A stretch of 64,000 nucleotides of DNA from Pedobacter sp. KBW06 (GCF_003852525.1 NZ_QAJL01000004.1:408009-472008); one strand, 5' to 3'. Shown: positions 50,946 through 60,726, numbered from the stretch's first letter. Notes: generated by a model not told the origin, from the letters alone. Translations and numbers: made by a program.

Positions 50946-51629
50946 ATGTTACAACGAATTCTCAGATTCCCCTGCTATTTCGGCCTTGTCCTTCTTCTTC
51001 TTTTGCTGGCTGTTGTTTTTAACTGCTGTTTTTCCAAGACTGAAGGCTTCCTGATGCTCAATCTTTATCATCCGCTGTGGTTGGACCGCTTTTTTATGTT
51101 GGTCACCAACTTTGGTGACGGACTTTTCAGCCTGATGGTGGTTATCGTGCTGCTTTTGTGGAGAAAGAGAAAAAAAGCAGTTATACTGCTGGCTGCTTTT
51201 CTAAGCTCAGGCCTGATTGCTCAAATCATGAAGAGAACATTCCAGATGCCCCGGCCCGCTGCCTTTTTTGAACAGACTGGTTTTAATTATCCCTTTTTTG
51301 TCGATGGCATAAACCTGCATGGCTCAAATTCATTTCCTTCAGGGCATACCACTTCGGCCTTTGCTCTGGCTACGGTAATGGTACTCGTTTTTAAGAAAAA
51401 GAACATTTCTCTCTATTGCCTGTGCTTTGCGGTACTCACGGGCTATTCCCGCATCTACCTTGCCCAACATTTTTTACAAGATGTTATTGTTGGTGCATTG
51501 ATCGGAACTGGCTGCGCTTTACTGAGTTACCAATGGATCTATAAATCAAAGATTTTTAAAGAAAACCGGCTTCCTTCCTATCGGTACAGGGCAGCTTCAG
51601 CATTCCAACACCTGTCGTCCCAGGACTAG
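50946..51629 (+). CDS. PAP2 family membrane phosphatase
   Basis: A 227-residue membrane protein with about six helices and the three phosphatase motifs KRTFQMPRPAAFF, SNSFPSGHTTSAFA and SRIYLAQHFLQDVIVG. Such enzymes remove phosphate from lipid phosphates such as undecaprenyl pyrophosphate on the outer face of the inner membrane, recycling the lipid carrier for cell-envelope sugars. It lies close to the polysaccharide locus but has its own promoter. Confidence 0.88.
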   Translation: MLQRILRFPCYFGLVLLLLLLAVVFNCCFSKTEGFLMLNLYHPLWLDRFFMLVTNFGDGLFSLMVVIVLLLWRKRKKAVILLAAFLSSGLIAQIMKRTFQMPRPAAFFEQTGFNYPFFVDGINLHGSNSFPSGHTTSAFALATVMVLVFKKKNISLYCLCFAVLTGYSRIYLAQHFLQDVIVGALIGTGCALLSYQWIYKSKIFKENRLPSYRYRAASAFQHLSSQD

Positions 51630-51749
51630 GCTCTTAAAAAATATACTTTTAATACAAAACAGTATCGGAAACTTACAAAAGTCTGCCGCTGCATATTTAA
51701 GTATCAGGGATTAGGTATCATTACTGATATCAACCTAAAAATCATCCCT

Positions 51750-53015
51750 ATGAACCAAAGTCATCTTAAAAAATTAATTGCTGCTGTCTTTATCAGCGCC
51801 AGTGTTATTGCCTGTAAAAAATCTAATGATTCAGAGCAGAACGTCACTGCTCCGGGCTTTTCGAAAGCACTTAAAGCAGAAGTTTATCAGCCCAAAACCA
51901 CCGGGACTACTGTAAAAGCCTATTATCATGGAGAACTCGTAGACCTGCTGGAAATCGAAAACGGAAAATACCTCTTTGCCAATGATATCGTCTTAAATCC
52001 GGAAGACGTATCTCTTGCCGGAAAACCATCAACGGAAGGTGCTGTAGACGGGAAGCTATGGACCAACAGGAAGGTTTACTACAAGTTTGCAACGGGAATC
52101 TCCGACACGCTTAAAGCGCGCTGGATCAGGGCAACGGCCTTCTGGACCGTACCAGGTCTTGATTTCGAGTTTATCCTGGCTGATGCCAATACTCCGGATT
52201 ATATAGAATTGAATGAGAACAGTGATGGTTCTGCTTTTAGTAATTCCATTGGAAGAAAAGGGGGCGCCCAGATCATATCTGTAGATACGGATTCTTTTCC
52301 TGTAGGATCAATTGCACATGAAATTGGTCATGCGCTGGGCCTGCATCACGAGCAGCGCCGTCCTGACCGCGATTTGTTTATCAATGTGAATACCACGAAT
52401 TCTCAATACATTCCTGCACCATCGGCTTTTGGTATTGGTCCTTTTGATTATACGTCTATCATGATCTATCCATCGGGAGGCGTAATGACCAGGAAAGATG
52501 GAACAGGATGGAATATGCAACGCACACAGCTCTCTGCAGGAGATCGTTTGAGCACCAATTACAAGTACAACCAGGGCACACACATTCAGGCTGGAATTTA
52601 TGAGATAGAACCTCAACATGCTGCAGGAAAAAATCTTCAGGTAGCAGCGAACAACAGCAGTGTAACGATCAAAACGGATGATGACGGACTGAATCAACGC
52701 TGGCAGATCAGTCATGTCAGAGACGGATTCTATAAGCTTGTTCCTCGAAATAATACGGGCAAATCACTTGATGTAGAAGGAGGTTCGACTGCTGCAGGGG
52801 CGAATGTGATCGTATATACTTCGGGTTCAGGAAGCAATCAATTGTGGCAAATTGTACCTGCTTATACCGATGGTTATTTCAGACTGATTCCGGCAAGTGC
52901 AAGGAAAATCAGCCTGGATGTACAGGATACTTCTGCAGCTGATAATGCAGCGGTAAAAATGGGTACCCTGAGTCTTTCACAGGCACAGCTCTGGAAGTTT
53001 AAGAAAATAAACTAG
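51750..53015 (+). CDS. Astacin-type metalloprotease lipoprotein with ricin-like lectin domain
   Basis: A 421-residue lipoprotein (lipobox VIAC, Cys22). The M12A catalytic domain carries HEIGHALGLHHEQRRPD (His190, Glu191, His194, His200), with a Met-turn SIMIYPSGG. A C-terminal ricin B-like beta-trefoil spans about residues 285-421 (QRWQISHVRDGFYKLVPRNNTGKSLDVEGG and NQLWQIVPAYTDGYFRLIPASARKISLDV). It would bind glycans at the cell surface and cleave glycoproteins. Similar to flavastacin-type enzymes. A terminator follows. Confidence 0.9.
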   Translation: MNQSHLKKLIAAVFISASVIACKKSNDSEQNVTAPGFSKALKAEVYQPKTTGTTVKAYYHGELVDLLEIENGKYLFANDIVLNPEDVSLAGKPSTEGAVDGKLWTNRKVYYKFATGISDTLKARWIRATAFWTVPGLDFEFILADANTPDYIELNENSDGSAFSNSIGRKGGAQIISVDTDSFPVGSIAHEIGHALGLHHEQRRPDRDLFINVNTTNSQYIPAPSAFGIGPFDYTSIMIYPSGGVMTRKDGTGWNMQRTQLSAGDRLSTNYKYNQGTHIQAGIYEIEPQHAAGKNLQVAANNSSVTIKTDDDGLNQRWQISHVRDGFYKLVPRNNTGKSLDVEGGSTAAGANVIVYTSGSGSNQLWQIVPAYTDGYFRLIPASARKISLDVQDTSAADNAAVKMGTLSLSQAQLWKFKKIN

Positions 53016-53028
53016 AACAATAAATATG

Positions 53029-53059
53029 ATCCCCTGAGGTCCTTAGGGATTCAGGGGAT
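53029..53059 (+). terminator. Intrinsic terminator after astacin gene
   Basis: A 9-bp stem ATCCCCTGA/TCAGGGGAT (53029-53037 with 53051-53059) with an inner TCC/GGA pair and a trailing TTCTTT. Confidence 0.7.
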
Positions 53060-53083
53060 TCTTTATAGGATTTTAACGCTGAA

Positions 53084-53800
53084 TTAAGGGTTTGTAGACC
53101 ACAATGCAGCTTCTTTCAGGAATACCCTGCGGTTCAGCTTTAACTGTGCAACTACAAGTTCCGCAAAATCTTCCGGCTGCATCACGCGGTCAGGATTTCC
53201 ATCTGTTAATTTAAGGTCTTTTGCCATATCTGTTGAGACGGTACTCGGCACTAAAGTGCTCACACGGATGTTGTGTTTGCGCACTTCCTGCATCAGGGAT
53301 TCAGACATTCCGATCAGGCCGAATTTAGAAGCGCTGTAGGCGCTGGTTACTGCCGCACCATTTTTACCGGCGGTAGAAGAAACATTGATGATGTCTCCTG
53401 CTTTTCTTTCGATCATCTCCGGAAGAACCGCACGGGTCACGTGATAAGGGCCAAATAAGTTCACCTTAACAATCTCTTCCCATTTTTCCGGTTCCAGTTC
53501 CATGAAAGAACCAAAAGCACCGATTCCGGCATTGTTGATGAGGATATCGATGGCACCCAATGAAGATTTTATCGAATCAACGGCCACATTCACAGCGTCA
53601 ATATCGGTTACATTTGCCGTAGCGATTGCCGTTTTAACTCCGTATTGCGTCAATTCTGCCGCCACTTTTTGTAAGTCAGACTCCGTTCTTGCTACTAAGC
53701 CTATGTTCACGCCTTCCTGTGCCAAAGCAATCGCAACTGCACGTCCGATTCCTTTTCCGGCACCGGTAATGATGGCATTTTTTCCCTTCAATGATTCCAT
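53084..53800 (-). CDS. SDR family 3-oxoacyl-reductase-like protein
   Basis: A 238-residue SDR with the cofactor motif TGAGKGIGRAVAIALAQEG, the NNAGIGAFGSF strand, and the catalytic YSASKFG. VARTESDLQK after beta-2 suggests NADP. It is close to FabG/YohF-type reductases; the true substrate is unknown. It is divergent or isolated: the typA terminator lies 74 bp to the right and the astacin terminator to its left. Confidence 0.85.
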   Translation of the reverse strand: MESLKGKNAIITGAGKGIGRAVAIALAQEGVNIGLVARTESDLQKVAAELTQYGVKTAIATANVTDIDAVNVAVDSIKSSLGAIDILINNAGIGAFGSFMELEPEKWEEIVKVNLFGPYHVTRAVLPEMIERKAGDIINVSSTAGKNGAAVTSAYSASKFGLIGMSESLMQEVRKHNIRVSTLVPSTVSTDMAKDLKLTDGNPDRVMQPEDFAELVVAQLKLNRRVFLKEAALWSTNP

Positions 53801-53883
53801 ATTATCTTGTATTAAGGGGGCAAAATTAAGAAAAAAGAGGGCTGGAAAAGAGGGTTTGAGGAATATTACTTACAAATAGAAAA

Positions 53884-53909
53884 AGCCCGCAGGTGTTGAC
53901 CTGCGGGCT
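53884..53909 (-). terminator. Intrinsic terminator after typA
   Basis: A perfect 11-bp stem (53884-53894 with 53899-53909), a 4-nt loop, and T5 on the minus strand. Confidence 0.92.
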
Positions 53910-53931
53910 CGTATTTTCTGATCCGAAAGGA

Positions 53932-55734
53932 CTAGAAGTTTTTACCTTTTATTTTACGTTCACCTTCAGTTAAGTAGATTTTACGTAAACGCATGCTTAC
54001 CGGAGTAACTTCGATGTACTCGTCAGCCTGGATATATTCCATACACTCTTCCAAAGAGAATTTAATTGCCGGAGCAATACGTGTATTGTCATCTGTACCT
54101 GAAGCACGCATGTTGGTTAAAGCTTTACCTTTAACAATGTTTACTACCAAGTCATTGTCACGGATGTGCTCACCCATAATCTGACCTTCATAAACATCAA
54201 CACCCGGATCTACGAAGAAACGACCACGATCCTGTAACTTATCAATTGAATAAGCGGTAGTTGTACCTTTTTCCATAGAAACCAATACACCGTTTAATCT
54301 TCCAGGGATCGTTCCTTTCCAAGGCTCATAAGCTTTGAAACGGTGTGCCATAATCGCTTCACCACCAGTAGCAGTTAATACGTTATTTCTTAATCCGATG
54401 ATACCACGTGCAGGGATTTCAAACTCTAAATGTTGTAAATCTCCTTTAGGCTCCATGATCAGCAATTCACCTTTACGTTGTGTTACCAATTCAATTACTT
54501 TACCAGCAACCTCACCCGGTACGTCAACGATCAGGGTTTCAACCGGCTCACATTTTTTACCATCAATTTCTTTGATGATTACCTGTGGCTGTCCTACCTG
54601 AAGTTCGTAACCTTCACGACGCATGGTTTCGATCAATACTGATAAATGGAGAATACCCCTTCCATATACTAAATAAGCATCAGGAGATTCAGTTTCTACC
54701 ACTTTAAGTGCTAAGTTTTTCTCCATCTCTTTGTAAAGACGTTCTTTGATACGTTGAGACGTAACAAATTTACCTTCTTTACCGAAGAAAGGTGAGTTAT
54801 TGATGGTGAACAACATGTTCATTGTTGGCTCATCAATTTTGATTACCGGCAATTGTTCCGGAGCATCAAAATCAGCGATAGTATCACCGATATCAAAACC
54901 TTCAATACCTACCACTGCGCAGATATCTCCTGATTTTACTTCAGTAGCACGGATCTTTCCTAAACCTTCGAAAGTATATAATTCTTTTACTCTTGATTTT
55001 ACAATCTTACCGTCACGTTTAATTAAAGTAACCGGTTGGTTTTCTTTAATTGAACCACGGTGAACACGTCCAACAGCGATACGGCCTACGAAAGATGAAT
55101 AATCTAAAGAGGTGATTTGCATTTGAAGTGTACCATCGTTGGTAGGTGCAGGAGGGATATTAGCAACAACTGCGTCTAAAAGCGCGAAAATGTCTGTAGT
55201 AGGCACTTTCCAGTCAGTACTCATCCATCCTTGTTTTGATGAACCGTAAATTACAGGGAAATCCAATTGATCTTCTGTAGCTTCAAGGTTAAAGAACAAT
55301 TCGAAAATTTGCTCATAAACCTCTTCAGGGCGACAGTTTTCTTTATCAACTTTATTTACGACTACGATCGGTTTTAAACCCAGAGCCAAAGCTTTTTGTG
55401 TAACGAAACGAGTTTGAGGCATTGCACCTTCAAAAGCATCACACAATAACAATACTCCATCAGCCATTTTCAATACACGTTCTACTTCACCACCAAAATC
55501 GGCGTGACCAGGGGTATCAATAATGTTGATTTTTACATCTTTATACATAACTGATACGTTTTTGGAAACGATGGTAATACCACGTTCGCGTTCCAAATCG
55601 TTATTGTCAAGTATTAAATCTCCCGACTGTTCGTTATCGCGGAAGATTGAACAAGAGTGTAAAATCTTATCAACCAATGTAGTTTTACCGTGGTCAACGT
55701 GTGCTATGATAGCTATATTTCTTATTTTTTGCAT
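53932..55734 (-). CDS. typA: Translational GTPase TypA/BipA
   Basis: A 600-residue ribosome-associated GTPase of full length. The G1 motif is AHVDHGKTT, G2 is RGITI (in DLERERGITIVSKN), G3 is DTPGHADFGGEV and G4 is VVNKVDKENC. The C-terminal domain specific to TypA follows. It helps late steps of 50S ribosome assembly and stress adaptation, notably in the cold. A strong promoter with both elements lies upstream and a terminator follows. Confidence 0.97.
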   Translation of the reverse strand: MQKIRNIAIIAHVDHGKTTLVDKILHSCSIFRDNEQSGDLILDNNDLERERGITIVSKNVSVMYKDVKINIIDTPGHADFGGEVERVLKMADGVLLLCDAFEGAMPQTRFVTQKALALGLKPIVVVNKVDKENCRPEEVYEQIFELFFNLEATEDQLDFPVIYGSSKQGWMSTDWKVPTTDIFALLDAVVANIPPAPTNDGTLQMQITSLDYSSFVGRIAVGRVHRGSIKENQPVTLIKRDGKIVKSRVKELYTFEGLGKIRATEVKSGDICAVVGIEGFDIGDTIADFDAPEQLPVIKIDEPTMNMLFTINNSPFFGKEGKFVTSQRIKERLYKEMEKNLALKVVETESPDAYLVYGRGILHLSVLIETMRREGYELQVGQPQVIIKEIDGKKCEPVETLIVDVPGEVAGKVIELVTQRKGELLIMEPKGDLQHLEFEIPARGIIGLRNNVLTATGGEAIMAHRFKAYEPWKGTIPGRLNGVLVSMEKGTTTAYSIDKLQDRGRFFVDPGVDVYEGQIMGEHIRDNDLVVNIVKGKALTNMRASGTDDNTRIAPAIKFSLEECMEYIQADEYIEVTPVSMRLRKIYLTEGERKIKGKNF

Positions 55735-55756
55735 AAAATGCGTGTAAATTTTGGCG

Positions 55757-55786
55757 CAAAGATACGTTTTATTATCGATATATCAA
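55757..55786 (-). promoter_or_regulatory. typA promoter
   Basis: On the minus strand TATCTTTG (55757-55764) is a perfect -7 box, and TTG at 55784-55786 lies 19 bp upstream as -33 element. The typA ATG at 55734 gives a leader of about 17 nt. Confidence 0.7.
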
Positions 55787-55966
55787 TCAATTAGTTAAGA
55801 GCAAATATTGAAAAATAACAGACCGTTTATAATATAAACGTAATGACCATTTTATTGGAAATGGCTATTGATGTTCCATTCGTTAATGCGTACTTTGTTG
55901 TCAGTAAAAATCAGTACAAAATCATCCGGAAAAGGGATTGATAAACGCCTCAACAATTATAAATAG

Positions 55967-56638
55967 ATGGAAAAGAAAGCAGTTCTATTTGGTGCAAGTG
56001 GATTAATAGGAGAAAGTTTGCTGGAACAGCTGCTGAGCAACAGCAATTATAAAGAGGTGCTGATTGTTGGCCGGAAAAAGCTGGAACGGCAACATCCCAA
56101 GCTGAAACAGCTGGTTGTAGATTTTGATAAACTGAGTGATTATGCTTTGCAAATCCAGGGAGATGTGGTTTTCTGCTGCCTCGGCACTACAAAAAACAAA
56201 ACTCCGGATCAGGTACAATACAAAAAGATCGATTATCAGTATCCGCTGGATGCGGCAGCTATTGCTCAAAGTAATGGCACAGAACAATATCACCTCGTGT
56301 CGGCCTTAGGTGCAAATCCTTCTTCCAGTATCTTTTATACGAAAACAAAAGGAGAAGTAGAAAGAGATCTGAAAGCCATTCCATTTAAAAGCGTCCATAT
56401 CTATCAACCTTCACTGCTCGTTGGCGAAAGAAAAGAAAGCCGCAACCTCGAAGGCCTGATGACGGTTGTAATGCAGATTTTAAACCCATTTCTGATTTCC
56501 GGTTTGCGAAAGTACAGGAGCATTAAAATTGAGAAGGTCGCATCGGCAATGTTAAAGAAATCGCTGGAAGATGCTCCCGGAACATTTGTTTATCCTTCCG
56601 ATAAAATTGAAGAGATCAGCAGCAAATCTTATAAATAG
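55967..56638 (+). CDS. NAD(P)-binding oxidoreductase, HTATIP2-like
   Basis: A 223-residue protein with the extended Rossmann opening KAVLFGASGLIGESLLEQLL, FCCLGTTKNKTPDQV and YHLVSALGANPSSSIFYTKTKGEVE (with a Y-x-x-K). These match the HTATIP2/YwnB group of atypical short-chain dehydrogenases that act on unknown substrates. Its last codons overlap the convergent esterase gene by 10 bp. It is not clearly part of the downstream ligase cluster. Confidence 0.82.
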   Translation: MEKKAVLFGASGLIGESLLEQLLSNSNYKEVLIVGRKKLERQHPKLKQLVVDFDKLSDYALQIQGDVVFCCLGTTKNKTPDQVQYKKIDYQYPLDAAAIAQSNGTEQYHLVSALGANPSSSIFYTKTKGEVERDLKAIPFKSVHIYQPSLLVGERKESRNLEGLMTVVMQILNPFLISGLRKYRSIKIEKVASAMLKKSLEDAPGTFVYPSDKIEEISSKSYK

Positions 56639-57450
56639 GTCTTTCTGGCGAACGCCCAGGTTAGAAATGCCGGCATTGCTTTAGACCAGGTAGGAACATC
56701 ATGTTTCCCTCCCACCATTTCATAATAGGCGATATCTTCGGGACGCTCGTATCCTTTTTCGAGCAAACCCTTGATCACATCAATGGTATCATCAATAGAA
56801 TCTATAATGTAATTGCGGTTCCTGTCGGCAGTTTCGTCTTCTGTGCCTGTCATCAGCCAGAATTTAAGTTCAGGTTTGTCATTTGTCTGCCTGATCATTT
56901 GATGAAGAATCCTGTCGTCATCTGTATAGCCGTCTTTAAGGTCCTTTTTTCTCCACCAGAAAGATCCTGAAAATACACCTACCGCATCGAAATAGTTATC
57001 GTTATTCCAGGCAATATCAAACGCGGTCAATCCTCCAAGAGAACATCCGGCGAATGCCCTTTTCCCATTAATGGGCATCTCCACTTCTCCCTGAATAAAA
57101 GGAAGCAGTTCATTGATGACAAAATCGGTATAAGAAGCCGCAGAAGCACCTCTTCCCAGAAAGTCGGGAACACCGGCAACCCCATATTCCTGAACGCGGT
57201 CTTTGGACGCTTTAACAGCAACCACCACCAGGGGCTCTATTTTATTCGTCCGGTATAATGTGTTTAACGTATTTTCCAAATCCAGGCCTTCAGTGTCCTG
57301 TCCATCGTTTAAAATAAGCAGATTCAGTGTCTCGTTTCCCAGCAGGTTATCAGGAGTAAAGATTTCCAACTCTACCTCTCTTTTTAAACTGTTAGACTTT
57401 ATCACGTTTTTAGTTCTGATCACTTCCGGAAGTAACATGGTGGTATACAT
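56629..57450 (-). CDS. Esterase, enterobactin-esterase-like fold
   Basis: A 273-residue alpha/beta hydrolase of the putative-esterase group (COG2382-like). The nucleophile is Ser137 in FAGCSLGGLTAF, and the likely catalytic His is in GGKHDVPTWS. It is cytoplasmic: no signal is seen. It is divergent from the esterase at 57626 and the ligase genes that follow, so it likely shares their promoter region. I infer that it hydrolyses an ester or thioester made by the cluster. An ATG at 57438 (MLLPEV) is an alternative start. Confidence 0.82.
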   Translation of the reverse strand: MYTTMLLPEVIRTKNVIKSNSLKREVELEIFTPDNLLGNETLNLLILNDGQDTEGLDLENTLNTLYRTNKIEPLVVVAVKASKDRVQEYGVAGVPDFLGRGASAASYTDFVINELLPFIQGEVEMPINGKRAFAGCSLGGLTAFDIAWNNDNYFDAVGVFSGSFWWRKKDLKDGYTDDDRILHQMIRQTNDKPELKFWLMTGTEDETADRNRNYIIDSIDDTIDVIKGLLEKGYERPEDIAYYEMVGGKHDVPTWSKAMPAFLTWAFARKTYL

Positions 57451-57625
57451 AATGCGGCAATTTCCCCTTTCTCACAAATAGTTTGCAAAGGTACTATTAT
57501 TGACAAAATATATTCATAACTGTCAATATTTTTCAGCTAATGTGCAGATTGATAGAAAGAAATGCAAATATTCCTTTGGGTTTAAAAATAGTTTTTTATA
57601 CCTTAAAGCAGCTAATTTTCGCAAC

Positions 57626-58330
57626 ATGGTTGAAGAGTATAAAAAATGGTATAGCCATAATCTAAACGCGGATTTTGAGCTGTTGACCTTCGGACAAAGT
57701 GGTTATCCGATCCTGCTCTTTCCCACCAGTATGGGGCGGTATTTTGAGAACAAAGATTTCAAATTAATTGAGTCTGTACAACACTTTATTGAAGCAGGAA
57801 AAATCAAGATCTACTGTGTAGACAGTATCGATAAACTAAGCTGGTACAATAAGGACATCCATCCCGCAGACCGGGTAAAGAACCACATCTGGTATGATAA
57901 ATTGTTACTGGAAGAGGTTTCTTCCCTGGCAAGGCAGGAGACCGGACACGACAGGATCATTACTGCAGGCTGTAGTTTCGGGGGCTACCATGCGGCGAAC
58001 TTCGCTTTCAGACATCCCTGGCTCGTGAGCCATATGTTTAGCATGAGTGGTGCTTTTGACATCCGCGGACAACTGGATGGCTTTTACAACGACGACGTCT
58101 ATTTCAATAATCCGGTAGACTACCTGTCGCATGACCAGAACCGGGAACTCTGGAATATGAAAATTATTCTGGGAACATCCGACAGAGATATGTGCAAAGG
58201 AGACAATGAAAAGCTATCGGGGATCTTAAATGAGAAGGGCATCGGGCATTGGCTGGATATCCGGCAAAATGCAGATCATGACTGGCCCACCTGGCGACAA
58301 ATGTTTCCGGAGTACCTCTCTCAGTTGTAA
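57626..58330 (+). CDS. Esterase/alpha-beta hydrolase of the ligase cluster
   Basis: A 234-residue alpha/beta hydrolase with Ser117 in AGCSFGGYHA, and His in QNADHDWPTWR. It is related to the first esterase but distinct (DKLSWYNKDIHPADRVKNHIWY). I use the ATG at 57626; the frame runs upstream to 57500 but the extra part has no family support. It leads the plus-strand genes ATP-grasp, GCS2, GATase and ATP-grasp-like, at a distance of 194 bp, and may act on their product. Confidence 0.82.
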   Translation: MVEEYKKWYSHNLNADFELLTFGQSGYPILLFPTSMGRYFENKDFKLIESVQHFIEAGKIKIYCVDSIDKLSWYNKDIHPADRVKNHIWYDKLLLEEVSSLARQETGHDRIITAGCSFGGYHAANFAFRHPWLVSHMFSMSGAFDIRGQLDGFYNDDVYFNNPVDYLSHDQNRELWNMKIILGTSDRDMCKGDNEKLSGILNEKGIGHWLDIRQNADHDWPTWRQMFPEYLSQL

Positions 58331-58524
58331 ATTCATAAAGGGCATATTTATCAGAACATTAACGCCTTTTCGTTGTTTCATCATTAACAAAACCAAAGGA
58401 ATCCAGGGGATTCGAAAAACAAATCAAAACATCAGTAAAACCAGGGAACCTTGTCGGCCGAAAACCAACAAAGGGGCCGGATAACGTAAAAACCAGGAAG
58501 ACCTATAAACACTACGCTAATTAT

Positions 58525-59595
58525 ATGAAAAAAATCGGAATCTTATTTGGGCAGGAAAGATCATTTCCGGAAGCCTTTGTAAAACGGGTAAACGAAATTG
58601 CAGGACCAGACATAAGGGCAGAATTTGTGAATATTGACAAAATATTTCAGGCAGAACCATTGGGATATGCAGTAATTTTAGATCGCATTTCGCAAGGCGT
58701 TCCCTTTTACCGCGCAGCACTAAAAAACGCAGCAATAACCGGAACGGCAGTAATTAATAATCCTTTCTGGTGGAGTGCAGATGAAAAGTTTTTCAACAAT
58801 GCACTGGCCATAAAACTTGGAGTTCCGGTTCCTAAAACCGCGTTGATTCCTTCTTATGATCAACCTGATGATACCACTGATAAATCATTCAGCAACCTTG
58901 CCTTCCCAATGGATTGGGACGGAATATTTAAATATACCGGATTCCCCGCCTATATGAAACCTTTCGATGGTGGTGGATGGAAAGAAGTATATAAATTGCA
59001 TGATAAAGAAGATTTCTTTGATAAGCACAGTCAGACGAAACAAACCGTGATGATGCTGCAGGAAGAAATCGTTTTTGATGAATATTTCCGCTGCTATTGT
59101 ATCGGTGGCAAGTATGTGAAAATCATGCAATACGAACCTAGAAATCCGGCGCATCTACGTTACGTAGTCGAAAAAGGGCCTTCAAGCGAGAAATTGTTAC
59201 AAACCATCCATGACTATGTAATCCTGTTAAATCAATATCTGGGATATGATTTCAATACGGTAGAATTTGCGGTTCGCGATGGTATTCCTTATGCCATTGA
59301 TTTCTGTAATCCTGCACCTGATGCGGAAGTAACCAGTGTGGGCCAGGAGAATTTCGACTGGGTAGTAGAAACATCGGCAAGATATGCGATAGAACGTGCA
59401 AAGGCACATGTGGAGGGGCAGGACAACCTGACCTGGGGCGAATACGTCAAGACGTCTGCAAATGATGTTCCACTGATTGGAAAAGCAAAACCGGCGGCAA
59501 AGGCTAAAGAAGCAGCAAAAACAACGGCAGCACCTAAAGCAGCAGCGAAAAAAGCTCCGGCAAAAGCAAAGAAAGCAAGTACAACAAAAAAATAA
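58525..59595 (+). CDS. ATP-grasp ligase with histone-H1-like C-terminal tail
   Basis: A 356-residue ATP-grasp protein. The ATP-binding part includes YMKPFDGGGWKEVYKL (Lys) and MMLQEEIVFDEYFRCYC, and the metal-binding end is EFAVRDGIPYAIDFCNPAPD. It forms amide bonds between a carboxylate and an amine in related families. The final 38 residues (319-356) are nearly all Lys, Ala and Pro, like a histone H1 tail, and may bind nucleic acid or a polyanion, or tether the enzyme. The next gene follows by 24 bp. The substrate is unknown. Confidence 0.82.
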   Translation: MKKIGILFGQERSFPEAFVKRVNEIAGPDIRAEFVNIDKIFQAEPLGYAVILDRISQGVPFYRAALKNAAITGTAVINNPFWWSADEKFFNNALAIKLGVPVPKTALIPSYDQPDDTTDKSFSNLAFPMDWDGIFKYTGFPAYMKPFDGGGWKEVYKLHDKEDFFDKHSQTKQTVMMLQEEIVFDEYFRCYCIGGKYVKIMQYEPRNPAHLRYVVEKGPSSEKLLQTIHDYVILLNQYLGYDFNTVEFAVRDGIPYAIDFCNPAPDAEVTSVGQENFDWVVETSARYAIERAKAHVEGQDNLTWGEYVKTSANDVPLIGKAKPAAKAKEAAKTTAAPKAAAKKAPAKAKKASTTKK

Positions 59596-59619
59596 CAAGG
59601 CATCAATTCAACAGCTAAT

Positions 59620-60723
59620 ATGATGAACGATTTTACGCTTGGTGTAGAGGAAGAGTACATGGTGGTCGATCCCGTAACACGCGAACTGACTTCACACGAT
59701 CAGAAGATTGTGGAGGCAGCACAAAAAATACACAAGGATCAGGTAAAGGCAGAAATGCATCAGGCCGTGGTAGAGGTAGGTACGGGAATCTGTAAAAATA
59801 CAGAACAGGCCCGTGCAGAGATTTCTCAATTGAGATATACGGTATCTCAACTGGCAGGAGAACAAGGTTTACGCATCGGCGCTGCCGGTACACACCCATT
59901 TTCACATTGGGAAAAGCAGCTGATTACAGAGCATCCGCGCTATAGCGAGATCGTAAACGAACTTCAGGAAGCTGCAAGGTCTAACCTGATCTTTGGCCTC
60001 CATGTGCATGTTGGCTTTCAGTCCAGAGAGCTGGCCATTCATATTGCCAATCAGGTCCGGTATTTTTTACCCCATGTCTTTGCCCTGTCTACCAATTCTC
60101 CATTTTGGGAGAGCAGGAATACGGGATACAAGTCATTCCGGACTAAAATATTCGATAAATTCCCCAGAACAGGGATTCCGGATATCTTCAACAGCATCGA
60201 AGATTACGATAACTATGTGAAACTATTGATCAAAACCAATAGTATTGACAATGCGAAAAAGATCTGGTGGGACATCAGGGTGCATCCTTTCTTTGAAACC
60301 ATCGAGTTTAGAATTTGCGATTGCCCGATGCTGATCGATGAAACGATGGCATTTGTTGCGCTGTTCCAGGCCCTCTGTGCAAAGCTATATAAACTACGTT
60401 TGCAAAACATGAAGTTCATCAGCTACTCCAGAGCATTGATTAATGAGAACAAATGGCGTGCTGCAAGGTATGGCATCGATGGAAATCTGATTGATTTTGG
60501 AAAAGAAATGGAGGTAAACTGCAGAAATCTTGTTCTTGAGTTACTCGACTTCGTAGATGATGTGGTAGACGAACTGGGCTGCAGGGATGACATCAATTAT
60601 GTACACAAAATCCTGGAACATGGGACTGGCGCAGACAGGCAATTGGCTGTTTACGAACAAAATGGTAACTTTGAGGCGGTGGTAGACTATATCACTTCAC
60701 AAACGTTAATTGGTGCGAGATAG
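59620..60723 (+). CDS. Carboxylate-amine ligase, GCS2 (YbdK-like) family
   Basis: A 367-residue protein of the gamma-glutamylcysteine synthetase 2 family: LGVEEEYMVVDP opening, VEVGTGICKNTEQAR, and LHVHVGFQSRE. YbdK-type enzymes ligate a gamma-carboxylate to an amine; some relatives make gamma-glutamylcysteine. It sits between two ATP-grasp enzymes with gaps of 24 and 3 bp, so it is part of one multi-step peptide-bond pathway. The amino acids used are unknown. Confidence 0.93.
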   Translation: MMNDFTLGVEEEYMVVDPVTRELTSHDQKIVEAAQKIHKDQVKAEMHQAVVEVGTGICKNTEQARAEISQLRYTVSQLAGEQGLRIGAAGTHPFSHWEKQLITEHPRYSEIVNELQEAARSNLIFGLHVHVGFQSRELAIHIANQVRYFLPHVFALSTNSPFWESRNTGYKSFRTKIFDKFPRTGIPDIFNSIEDYDNYVKLLIKTNSIDNAKKIWWDIRVHPFFETIEFRICDCPMLIDETMAFVALFQALCAKLYKLRLQNMKFISYSRALINENKWRAARYGIDGNLIDFGKEMEVNCRNLVLELLDFVDDVVDELGCRDDINYVHKILEHGTGADRQLAVYEQNGNFEAVVDYITSQTLIGAR

Positions 60724-60726
60724 AAT

